Positions 20,922 to 30,847 of a DNA stretch of 64,000 bases are shown piece after piece. How positions within the stretch are numbered: the first letter of the stretch is position 1; every line of letters begins with the position of its first letter. Below the pieces are notes generated by a model. That model searched no databases, was not told the DNA's origin, and saw only the letters and a list, made by a program, of their open reading frames with translations. This stretch comes from Favolaschia claudopus (lineage: Eukaryota; Basidiomycota; Agaricomycetes; Agaricales; Mycenaceae): the NCBI GenBank assembly GCA_037176885.1, contig JAWWNJ010000052.1, positions 1 through 64,000 of the forward strand. Reading direction: 5' to 3'. The position numbers and the translations under genes are program-made.

Positions 20922-23900
20922 AGACTTCAGGGCCTCGCTTGACTGGTATATAGTCAACTAGTTTAGTAATCACTAATAGTAATGCCGGCGGCTTTAGTTA
21001 GCCGACTGACTGTTCCCACGACTGCCTTCGCTCATCGCTAGCCGCCACACCGTCCCAAGCTGGGCAGCCTAGCGCTGCGCCTAGGGACGCGTCGTTCGCG
21101 TTGAATCGCGTCCCTACTACCTTTCTTGTCTTCTACCATCATGTCTACACCATTCCAGCCTCTTTTGAACGAAACTCTCGCCGGACGGGCACCCCCTTCT
21201 CCGCCAGCCAGCCCGATACTATCCAGAAACGACCAGAATAGACCCCCGGAACCATCTCCGGCAAGCACAGAACCTCCAAGCAAGCGCAGGAAAATAGACT
21301 CTGATAATATCAACAACAAGACTGATGAAGAGGTGTGGGATCTACCGGATAGTGATATCCTTGGTGCGTTAGCTATTTATCCGTCAAGACTTGCATCCTC
21401 ACAAGACATATAACATAGATGCTCTACGTCTCAAATGGCAAGCCGATGTCTACGACCATTTCACACCTTCCCTCGTCCGAGACTTGTCCACCACTCCGCG
21501 CTCTATCAAAATTGTCCTCACCTGCAAATTCAATGATCCACGACACAACTCGAGCGAACGACGCCGTGATGCTAAAGGCAGCTTCAATACCAGCAACCTT
21601 GCGAGTTCCGTCAAGACTTGTGTGGGTCGAGATCCCGCTCGCGCTGCTCTAATCCCTCTCCCCATCGCTTCTGCCGGCACAATCCCCTACTCCGAGGCCA
21701 TGCATCGTACCCTGATAGCTTTGCGCTGCGCCTCCTCCAAGCGCTCTTTCAACCAGGTCGAGGACAAATGGTATCGGATGGAGGTCGCTATGTTGCGGCC
21801 GGGCACCGTAGTGCCTTCGGCGGACACTGTCGCGAAAGATGTGCAACGTTTATACGTGCTGGTGGCCCAGGATGTGAAAGCATACTTCCTGGTCAGTCCT
21901 TTTTCCTCGCTACTAACTCTGCATGAGCCCTTAGGCCGTTCTACAGAAACGGGGACGGGATGTGCATGGGGTGGTGGATGGCTGGACGGCTCCAATCGCG
22001 GAGAACTATTTGGGGGCAGGAATCATTTGGGAGGATATGGGTAGAATTTTTGAGATCGTTTGGAATTTATCCGGTGAGTATGCACTGTTCTCTTCATTCC
22101 GACCCATCTGATAAGTTTTCACAGATTGACTGATCGCCACACCGGTGATTATTTGGCGTCGCAGCTCGCCGACACCCTCAATCGCTATGGTTTGGCTGAA
22201 TTTGTGAGCATCTGTCGTCTTTAATCTCGCATATCTGACGTAAGGATTAGCTTCATTTCCTCATGATGGACAACGCTGGAAACTGCAATACCACAGCCGT
22301 TTGTCTACCTAAGTACATCCCAACCTTCCGCGGCATATTAGCTCGAGGCCGCTGCTTCACGCACATCATTCAACTAGTTGCTAAGGTTTGCTTTGATCTC
22401 TTGCGCCTGCGAATGGTGTCCTAAATCTGAAATGATTTCAGGCGGTTATCTCTTTCTTTTTCAAGCAAGCCAAGAGGAAGAAGGTTGTGAAATCCAAGAA
22501 AGGTTCTGCGAAGCGTACGACAGCTCCGTCAGCCCCCACTGAGAACGATGATGTCGAGGAAGTTATCCTGTGGGAGGACGACCCTTCGGCGGACGCCGAA
22601 GACCTTGCGATGGCCGCCGAAATTCACGAACCCGCAGACGACGCCTCCCCGACGGGACAAGACATCCACGACGTCAACGTGACCAACACCTTACGCGGCG
22701 TTGCCATACAGCACATGCGCACCGCTGGTGTCGTGATCTCCGCAGGCGAAGAAAAAGATGCGCTCAAGGTTTTTCCAAAGGTATGGCGTACAGTCTTCAA
22801 TGCATACATGTATATCTTCGCTAACCTGAATCGGATTTGATTGCTCAGGTAGCAGGTCTCGCAAAAAAGGTTCATGATAGCCGTCCGATTCACACCGAAT
22901 TCGCTGCCATCATCAACAATCCGGCAACCGGTCTCTCGACCGATTCGAATACAACCGAGCTCGCCAGGCGAAATGCGACACGCTGGGGTTCCGAGTACCA
23001 ATGCCTCCGCACACGGCACATTCTCGAGCCGGCAGTTGATGCGTTGATCGCTGACAAAAATTTAAAGCTTGGTGCCTACGCCTTCAACGCACGTCAGAAG
23101 ACGCTAGCGATCGAATTGGAAACCATCCTTGAGGTAGCTGGCTTCTCTGACCTCTGCACTCGCTCACTCTCCTTTTACAGATCCTCGAAGTCCCGACAAA
23201 ACTCTTCCAAAGCCAAAATCGGCCGCTCATCATCGATGTCATCCCGGAGATGGAAGATCTTGACTTTGCTCTGAATGCTATCAGCACGGCCTCGGACCAA
23301 AGCAATGTTACTCGTGTCGCTGCCTATGCCGGCCTCCTTGTTCTCCGAAAATATTATGCGCTTCTGGATGAGTGCGAGGCATATCGGATTGCAATAGGTA
23401 TATTTCATTTCTTTCATTACCCTTGCTGTGTTGCATTTACTCAAATCCTTCAGTCATGTGCCCTCATAGGAAACTTCAGTGGTTCCGCCAGCGCTGCGGG
23501 TGGAATGATGATCAAGTTTCTGATCTCCGTTCGCTGGTAGTCCGTCGCTTCACCGAATCATACAAGACATCACCAACTACTGCCTCTCCTTCTTCTTCTG
23601 GTGTCTCTGCCTCATCAACCGTCTCCAAATCTCGTCCTGCAGACCGTTTTCGTCGACCAACAACTTCTCTGAACCCCGCAATCACCGAGTCGGACAACAT
23701 TCACACGTATTTAGACGCCCCGCTTTGCGAGCCGACAACCAGCGTCATCGAGTACTGGACTGCACGGCTCAAGTCCTCGAATCCCTCTATCGTCTCAACA
23801 CCGGATTTAGCTCGCTACGCACTCTCATTTTGTTCTTGTCCCGGTAAGTTATTCTTGTTTATCCGTTCAAATTAAATCTGACCCTTGACAGCAACATCTG

Positions 23901-24261
23901 TTGACTCAGAAAGAGCTTTCTCTGAAGGTCGTAATCAAATCGCTTGGAATCAACACTCTATGTCTTCACAAGCTTTTCGCGCGCAGATGTCGTTGGCTTC
24001 CTGGTCTGATGCACCTTTCTTTGATCTTCAGGCAACGGTGGCGGCCTTGAACCGCCAAATTCGTCCTTTGAGAGCTGGCGGTGCCGAATAGTTGTAGTGT
24101 TATTGTATTAATAGGGCTGTACGTGGTGTAAAACGGGAGTTTAATGGAATTTAGCGATTGTAGCGATGGCTAAGTGGCGGACCCCTTTAGTTGACACCAG
24201 TAATCAGTCGATCACTAATCAGTCAACTAAATCATTACTCAATTAGGCGAGGCCCCGCCCT
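20922..24261 (+). mobile_element. hAT DNA transposon, near complete
   Basis: 3340 bp with exact 8-bp TSD GGCCTATC (20914-20921, 24262-24269). Terminal motif GGGCCTCGC is inverted at both ends (AGACTTCAGGGCCTCGC on the left; GGCGAGGCCCCGCCCT on the right), followed by subterminal AGTCAACTAG/ATCAGTCAACT motifs. It contains a multi-exon transposase gene at 21141-24091. A non-autonomous relative sits at 54989-55335. Confidence 0.9.
21141..24091 (+). CDS. hAT family transposase
   Basis: Ten exons: 21141-21363, 21419-21891, 21935-22073, 22125-22203, 22251-22385, 22442-22780, 22849-23133, 23181-23397, 23454-23843 and 23892-24091, stop TAG 24089-24091. Landmarks in order: a Ser/Pro and KRRKI N-terminus; a Cys-containing DNA-binding region (LTCKFNDPRHNSS..TCVG); FNQVEDKWYRMEVAML; HGVVDGWTAP (first catalytic Asp region); LMMDNAGNCNTTAVCL (second); ARRNATRWGSEYQCLRTRH (the RW.S motif); and the C-terminal dimerisation motif ATSVDSERAFSEGRN. 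Cut-and-paste transposition is expected. All exon phases join except exon 3 to exon 4, which is one base short and gives an early stop. This copy is therefore probably inactive, unless that is a sequence error. Confidence 0.9.
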
Positions 24262-24508
24262 GGCCTATCTTATCATCAATTGTTTGTTCGACCTCCTCTT
24301 GAGTCAGAACTTGAGCGAATGTGCCGAAGCACGTGACCTGGCGTCGCTTCTCCCTTCCCTGGCTTGCTAAGTGCTTCAATCTCCCTTTGGGTCTTCCCAG
24401 CATGCGGCGTACTGATGCTGTGGTCCGCAACCGAGAACTCATCGATAACCAATGTTTGAGAGTAGGCAATGGGTGCATTCTGCGCGGAAGGGGGCAGATG
24501 GTAGGGCT

Positions 24509-24612
24509 CTAACCCGTCCGTCTTTGGACGGAAAAAACGGACGGACGGGACGGACGGAACCCGTCCCGTCCACGATTTTCGTCACTAAAGAGACGGACGG
24601 GAACGGACGGGT
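24509..24612. repeat. CCGTCC/GGACGG-rich inverted repeat
   Basis: Ends AACCCGTCCGTC and GACGGACGGGTT, with six further internal CCGTC or GACGG units in both orientations. It may fold into alternative hairpins. No TSD was identified. Confidence 0.6.
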
Positions 24613-26157
24613 TTGACCCGTCGACGGGTATCGATGGCCGGCTGATCTGGAATCGGTGCCTGGAGCGACGGCAATGCTTCCCACAGGTGGGCCGCAGCTT
24701 CTGATCAACTGATTCACGTCGATTCCGAGGGTGGTCGTCCTTTTTGGCATTCTAGTGACTTGTTACGCTGCTTATGCCCCGTTATCAGCGAAATGAATGC
24801 TCTACACCACCGTTTGTTCCGGACCTACGGAGGACATTTTGACAGATGCTGTTAGCTGACATCTCCGAAACATTCCCTGGAGACCGAAACATCGATTCCC
24901 AGACAATCCGTCGGCGATGATGTCCTGGGGACATCCTGCGCTGAAGCTCTCCAGAACATTAGCACCAGTTTGCTGACGACGCTTCCCATAAATAATATTT
25001 GAATTGCTTCTTAAATTTGATCAAAATACAAATAAAAAAATGGTATTGGCGACAAAAGTATACATTGAGCGGCTACACAAGTAATTCTAGGAGGGAGCGA
25101 AGAAGAGGGGGGAGAGAAAGTAAATGGTGATTTTCCGGGGGATGGAGAGAAAGAGAGGTGGGGAGAGGGAAACGGCTTGATGAGGCTTGGGGAGGACAAC
25201 ATCAAGGACTTGGATAGGTTTGCATGAGTTACACTCTTGAAGGATTTTCAGCTTGCGACCTTGAATGCTTGCTACAGTTGTCTTGCAGTCTTGAAGCCTT
25301 GCGCAGTGCAGTTTTTGAGGTCTTGCGCCCGGACTTGCGACTTGCGACTTTTGTCTGAGGTCGGGAGAGATGTTCGTCAGCTTTGCTGCCACAAACTTGA
25401 AGGGGCTTGAAGTTTGAAGGGCTGAGGAGAGAGACGGCGCCGTCTGGTGTATCGTGAAAGACGAGGAGTGGAGGGGGATGAGGGAAGAAGACAAGAGAGC
25501 GACGTGGCAACCGAAGACAGTGACAAACATCATGTCAAGCCAATGATGCCACGTCATGATGCAATGTGGGGGACTTCATCGTTTTCTCGAGCTCGACACC
25601 GAGTCCAGCAGCAAAAGGTTGCGCTGCTCGAGGAACTTCATGAACTTCCTTGGTACATTGTGCATTTAAGACTAAGTCACAAGGAGTTTATTGGGGAATA
25701 TAGCTACTCCAAATACAGTACTTGTTGAATCAGACGAGCTTAAGATTCCAGTATACTTAAGATTCGGGCAACCTTATAGGATGTCCTCCAACGGTCCACA
25801 GACTGTCCCGGCCACGCTCCTGAGGACATTCCGAAATTGAGAGCTGTTGGAGCTCGCAAATTATGGTTCCGAGGACATCAGACCTCGGACATTATTTTGA
25901 CATTTGAATAAAATGGTGGTGTAGCACCGATACTGAGGGTAAGTACGAAATGCCTGAGCGATGACGACCGGTCCAATCCCTCACAGATTTTGCTGGCACG
26001 CTCCCTGTCCTGTGTCTGTCACCGGCGCAGGGCGCCCGGACCTTGCGTGTTGGTAGGGGAGCAGTGCTGGGGGCAGAAACCCAGAGCCTCGGTGCCATTT
26101 CACCTGATAATGACCTAGGCACTTCCGCGGCTAACTTGGAGTCCTGCAGGTTTTCAG
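24613..26157. other. 1.5 kb without a supportable gene
   Basis: Contains GGAGGACAT-type motifs at 24829 and 25778 and a CTTGCGACTTG-rich tract at 25250-25360. The open minus-strand frame at 25087-25557 is compositionally biased and has no motif I trust. Confidence 0.4.
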
Positions 26158-27000
26158 GTCAATCCCTTCTGAGGGTCCATCAGCTCAAGTGCCATGTCTT
26201 GATCATGAGATCCCACTGGCTGATTTGGAAATTTTGAAGAAGATTGGCTCTGGCGGCTACAAAGACGTCTTTCTTGGGACTTTGCATTCAGAGCCTGTAG
26301 CAATAGGCCAATTTCGGGAGCGTGTGACTGCCAGTGAGCTGTCTTTCGAACATTTGACATCCCGAGGCCGACACCAACTCAGGGGGAATGCAAGGATTTT
26401 GGCGGCATTAGACCACCCGAACATTGTCGCCTTTGTGAGTCTTGCCACTCAACGGGTCTTAGACGGCTGATACTGTATCCAGTTTGGGCTAGCGTTCTGT
26501 GAAGTCTCGGCAGTCACTTTTTTGGTCACGGAATACTGCTCGAACGGCGACCTGCATGAATACATTAAGACGCAGCCCGCCCCATCCCTCAGTCATGCGG
26601 TACAACTGAACTGCCTTGGACGTTGCTATAAATGACAGACTCCGTAGATATTGGTCATCCAGGATATAACAAATGGCGTTCAATATCTACATCAACGCAA
26701 TCCCTCAGTCATCCACCGCGATCTCAAGTCCTCCAACGTTCTCCTCACCCGTGATGGGACCGCCAAAATTGCGGATTTTGCAAAAGAGAAGCGCACCATA
26801 GATTCGATGGCGACAAGCTTGGTAGGCACAGTGAATTGGCAAGCCCCGAACTTTGGTGTGCCGAACCCAGATACGATGTGAAGGTGGATGTTTATAGCTG
26901 CGCTATGGTGTACTGGGAAGTGCTTTAGTGGGTGTTCAACGTCAAGACATACCCCTGGGCAGGTATGAACGAGCATTACATCTACAATGAGGTAGGACGA
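26158..27000 (+). pseudogene. Protein kinase domain pseudogene (TKL-like, fungal)
   Basis: An exon begins after CAG at 26157: IPLADLEILKKIGSGGYKDV (Gly-rich loop), EPVAIGQFRE in the position of the VAIK motif, and HPNIVAF. An intron (about 26434-26480) leads to TFLVTEYCSNGDLHEYI (hinge). Another (about 26600-26646) leads to ITNGVQYLHQRNPSVIHRDL with catalytic HRDLKSSN. The DFG motif is altered: ADFAKEK replaces the expected DFG plus activation-loop start. Then SLVGTVNWQAP. A one-base loss near 26850 shifts the frame; the next frame reads LWCAEPRYDVKVDVYSCAMV, then a stop (TAG 26926-26928) before YPWAGMNEH. The domain is thus incomplete and catalytically dead. Related kinases are numerous in mushrooms. 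Confidence 0.85.
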
Positions 27001-27049
27001 AGGGGAAAGAGGTGGGCATTGCAGTACTCTATGTTAAGGCGACCCCGTC

Positions 27050-28275
27050 TCATTCGTTAGTCAACAGACCCAAAACAAGCAACATCGCAGTTCGGTGGCC
27101 CGCTCTCGTGGAACTCCTAGCAGTACGGTACAGTCTACCGCGGGGGTTGTCTGGGAGGAGAGTTTTGTCTTGAAGAATGCGGACAACGTCGTCGACATAG
27201 CGGGGATCTTCAGATGTGACGATTGGCTGCGCGACTGCAGCGGAGAGGTTGTCGATAGAACGAGCAATTTGGCTACCTGCCTCTGCGTTGCGACGGGCAT
27301 TGCCGGAGTTCGTACGACCACGCTTGGCTGGGAAGCCTTCTGATTTTCGGAATCGGAAGTGTCGTCTTCGCTGATAGCCCGCTCCCGGCGCTTTGATGGT
27401 TTCTTGGGAATCTATACGGAGTCAGCAGTGGAATGAGAGCTGAAGGACAGTACCTGCGCACCTGAGCTAGTTCATCATCAAATTCACCAGGCGGTACGCG
27501 TGCAGGGGATGGAGGAGTCATATTGCGTGGGGAGGGGGGCATACCGGGATCATGAGCATGAGCGGGCTGAGTATTCATGTCGACATCATCTAGAGGCGAG
27601 CGGGAGGAACTGGCTGTTGAGGGTGGCGCAGAGGAGGTAGCAGAAGGTGTGGGGGTCGCGGGAAGTGAGGTAACTTGCTTCTGTTTCGACTTGCGTTTGC
27701 CCAAAATCTTGACATTCCTTCCGGTCGCCTTGCTGATTGCGCCCGTAAACAAGTCGTCGAGCTCATCCCACCAGGGACACGATGTTGTGAAGCAAATCTC
27801 GTATTTGTCGCCTCGAACCTGAACATAGGTTAGTACTGGAAGAAGGGGAGGCATGGGACGCACCCGACAAAACTCTTCCACAAATTCATCCGTATGCGTT
27901 GCGTATTTGAGGTGGTCGTCCCATCCGCTGCCAGAGAACGTCTTCACAAAGACATACAGCTCATACCGTGCCTTCAGCTAAGGAGTACAGGACGTCAGAG
28001 ATTGCCAAAAAAAAGAGAGATACAGAACACACACCGTCCCCCAGCTTTCCCTTGCATTTTTGAAGATCCTTCTTCGGATTTGCCTCGGGATTGGCAGCAG
28101 CGACAGCATTGACAGCAAGAGTCCAGCCCTGGTTTTGAAAGCCATTCCCACTCATGAATTGCTGCACTTTTGCCTCGCCCAAACCAGAAAACAAAGCCTT
28201 GACTTCGTTTGCATTCCAGACAGCATTCTTCGGAGCCGGAGCTGCTGGAGGGCCGGTATCGGTGTCGGAGGACAT
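27050..28275 (-). CDS. Myb/SANT-like DNA-binding protein, C-terminal frameshift
   Basis: Start ATG at 28275 (MSSDTDTGPPAAPAPKNAVW). Exon 1 carries AVWNANEVKALFSGLGEAKV and QKCKGKLG. An intron (about 27977-28036) leads to LKARYELYVFVKTFSGSGWD, an intron (about 27826-27868) to VRGDKYEICFTTSCPWWDEL and a Ser/Pro linker, and an intron (about 27416-27465) to IPKKPSKRRERAISEDDTSD. The W..NE..AL...L pattern plus the 'L+..Y......SGFGWD' block is the Myb/SANT-like domain found in fungal proteins and PIF/Harbinger-associated genes. A one-base slip near 27335 is needed to reach ARSIDNLSAAVAQPIVTSED and YVDDVVRILQDKTLLPDN, ending TGA 27050-27052. LTR-related sequence lies just upstream at 28331-28550 and may supply its promoter. 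Confidence 0.7.
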
Positions 28276-28330
28276 AGTAGACAGTCCAAGAAAGAGATAG
28301 AGTGTACAGATAACGAGAGTACAAGCGTAG

Positions 28331-28550
28331 ATAGTATTTATTATTCCGTTTACTTACCGTACATTCCTTAATATTCCAACTCGCTATCCGTAGAGTTACG
28401 CGTCACACGCTCCTTATGTAGTATCGTGTCACCGTCACATTCCTCAGTCGTTTCCTCCACGACTGAGGTATGTGAATCCTTACTTACAGTCCCTACAGTT
28501 TACTGATTCTCCTGGTAGTTAATACTTACTTGTATTCTATCAGGTACGAG
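28331..28550 (-). repeat. LTR fragment related to the solo LTR at 14069
   Basis: On the minus strand it reads TGATAGAATACAAGTAAG, CCAGGAGAATCAGTAAAC, the ACTCAGTCGTGGAGGAAACG region and GTGACGCGTAAC, as in 14069-14343 but inverted. The 3' end diverges after AATAAATACT and no TSD was found. It ends about 55 bases before the ATG of the Myb/SANT gene. Confidence 0.65.
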
Positions 28551-28849
28551 TTTTAACTTGTGAAACGCTTCCCAGTCGTTGATATCGCTATCGTAGGCAG
28601 TCTGGGAATACCTTGTACATGGACATGGTTGCGAGCCAGCTCAATGGCTAGCGTATGAGGAAGTGCAAAGGCTAGTCGTCTTTCACTGCCCTTCACAAGC
28701 TGAATGCTGGTTTTTTGGTTGAATTACAGGATCGACCCCAACATGTTGCGCAGGACAGCGGACAATCGTTAGGTAAACGAAGGAGACAGGCGAGTTTGGC
28801 AGTCTTATGTAGACGTACGGATTAAGTTTGTTCATTGGATTCAACAGGA

Positions 28850-29885
28850 ATCGGATGATTCGGATTTAGACTCGCGTTCAAAGTCAAATAACACGTCAGT
28901 CGCTGGGTCTGATTACGATGGTAACTCAGATGATCCATCCGATGAAGACTATGGTGTGAAGAAAGGTGCCTGCAAGCACACCCTTAACTGCCCTTACATC
29001 GGAAGATCTAAGTGACCAGCCGATAGCGGCGTTAGACCGCTTGTTGAACTCCAAAACCCTTATAGCGGAACTTGACACTCTGAGATCGGAACGTGACATT
29101 GTCGCTCCGCTCAAGGGGCGCAAAATCGCGCTTCCTGACGTCCTCCGCCAGCTGGTAGAAAGGAACGAACGGAATAATATTGACAGCAGTTTCTTGTCGT
29201 TTGCACCCTTGTCGGATGAGCGTTCCTTCCTCGTCCAAGTATCACGACTCACAAGCGTGGTCGAATCGGTCCCGGAGCTGCTGCGCGTACACGAACAGCT
29301 GGGCATTGTTAAACGTATGGTGCAATGGGACATTTGTCGAGCACATCTGCTGCTCTATGAATGGTTTATGGTCACAGGTCCGGGTCTGGCGCAGGATTTG
29401 GTGAACGTTCACAACCGTTCTCTCTCCGACCTAGAAGACTGTTTCCCAGGTTCGCACCGCTGGTCAAGCGCGTAGTCGCCTATGCTCAGGAGGTTCAGAA
29501 AGGAAAGCAGACAACTCGCAAAAAGCAGAAGACAGCCACCGACGATCAACCTAACACCTCAGCAATTGCTCCGTCTACCTCAGAATTTCAGCAGGTGCCG
29601 GCAGACCTCTATGGGCGTATAAAACCAAAGAAGCCAGGTGCTTTCAAGCTTCCAGCAATCAAGAAGGTTGCACGGAAACCGCAGGCACTGTACACTGCCG
29701 CAGTAGAGTGCTTGCTGAAGGTACTCTCGAGAGAGCTCGTGCTTGTTCACATGGCCCCACCGGATGATAGCTGGATGACCCCGCAGCGTCGCGCAGCTCG
29801 GAAAAAAGTACAAGACAAGAAACCAAAGACCTCTGGATCTGTGGTGGACCCCCCCCAAAACAATAGCTCAGAGTATGGATGTTAA
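28850..29885 (+). pseudogene. Unrecognised protein fragment, helical and Lys-rich
   Basis: The readable pieces are an acidic SDYDGNSDDPSDEDYG (about 28905), SDQPIAALDRLLNSKTLIAE to VRVHEQLGIVKRMVQWDIC (28966-29475), then after a frame change FAPLVKRVVAYAQEVQKGK, TRKKQKTATDDQ and RAARKKVQDKKPKTSG. Composition and the KK-rich linker suggest a nuclear protein, but I recognise no domain. At least one frameshift or unrecognised intron near 29450 is needed. Confidence 0.35.
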
Positions 29886-29889
29886 TCAC

Positions 29890-30340
29890 AATATGTATAG
29901 GTGAGCACTGTAGAAAGAAGTCACAGCCGGTATGACCGCGCCGCGGTTATTTGATTTTTCGCGCGGTTATTCTGACCGCCCAAATTTTGACCGTGGCAGG
30001 CGTCATGCCGACTGTGCGCCGCACAGTCATTCTCAACACAGTCAATCTGGCTGTTCCTGTCATATGTTGCTACAAGTCTTGATTCTGTTCCTCTATACAC
30101 AATATCACACCATAAAGTCTATGTATACAGTGGTGGCAAATAGAAATTGCCGTGGCTTTTTGGTGAAAATCTGGCTGTCTACTTCACCGAATGACCTCAA
30201 TTAAGATGTAGAGATGGGTATGTGATACTTCTGTACCTCTTAGAACACTCAGCAATATATTATGCCCTGAGAATGCATCAATCATAGTATGATTTCCGAT
30301 TTTTGCCATATATATATATTCGGAAAAACACAATGAGGGT
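29890..30340. other. No gene seen
   Basis: AT-rich stretch with a short TATATATA run near 30311. Nothing supported. Confidence 0.4.
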
Positions 30341-30618
30341 TCAGCGAAAAGGTGTCATAATAGGATGAAAGTACTTGAAAAACAGTCCTAGTTTCCACTT
30401 TGGTTGAATGGAATTGACCCTCATTTGGGCTCACAGCAGCCGCTCAAAGTTGGCTATTTTCACACAAAATAGCTGAAAATGCAGAGAAAATAGCTAAAAG
30501 GACCAACTTCAAGCAGCCGTTGCGAGCTCAAATGATGTTCAATTCCAGTCAATCAAAGTGATAACTAGCATTGTTTTTCAAGTACTTTCATCCTATTATG
30601 ACACTTTTTTGCTGAGGA
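30341..30618. mobile_element. MITE with about 40-bp inverted ends
   Basis: Ends GTGTCATAATAGGATGAAAG continuing into TACTTGAAAAACA, mirrored at 30576-30608. A further internal inverted pair (AATTGACCCTCATTTG / CAAATGATGTTCAATT) is present. TSD not clear. Confidence 0.7.
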
Positions 30619-30847
30619 TACATCTCCACAACGGCTCGATAGAATCCTTTCTTTCATTCAGAATCATATTCTCCCAGCCAATCTGCGTCTATTATACATT
30701 TTTTCATCAATTTATCATGAAATTTATGACGGCAGCCAAAATTTTGAGTGTCACGTAACTTGTTCGGCTATTTGCGGCCCAACCGCTCGATGATAGAGAG
30801 CGTTCAACGAGATCTATCGATTGGTGCACTTTTCAAAAAATTCGGGT

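Larger units (their letters stand above)
20471..24270. mobile_element. MITE family D interrupted by the hAT transposon
   Basis: Left end AGATAGGCCGCATGATC at 20471. The right end GCGGCCTATC is cut at 20921 and its last base lies at 24270, after the hAT element and its TSD. TA duplications at 20469-20470 and 24271-24272. Without the hAT insertion it is about 452 bp, with roughly 55-bp imperfect inverted ends containing CATAGACAGC and TGTGACCGTGA. A left-half copy is at 47893-48035. Confidence 0.75.

Noticed and set aside
25087..25557. 156-residue minus-strand open frame
   Set aside because: Composition follows a CTTG-rich low-complexity tract; no motif and no plausible splice context.
14069..28550. 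A 14-kb LTR element bounded by the related LTR sequences at 14.1 and 28.4 kb
   Set aside because: The two copies are in opposite orientation and the first has its own exact TSD, so they are separate insertions.
29930..30015. Small MITE suggested by GACCGC/GCGGT motifs
   Set aside because: Pairing is short and broken; no target duplication.
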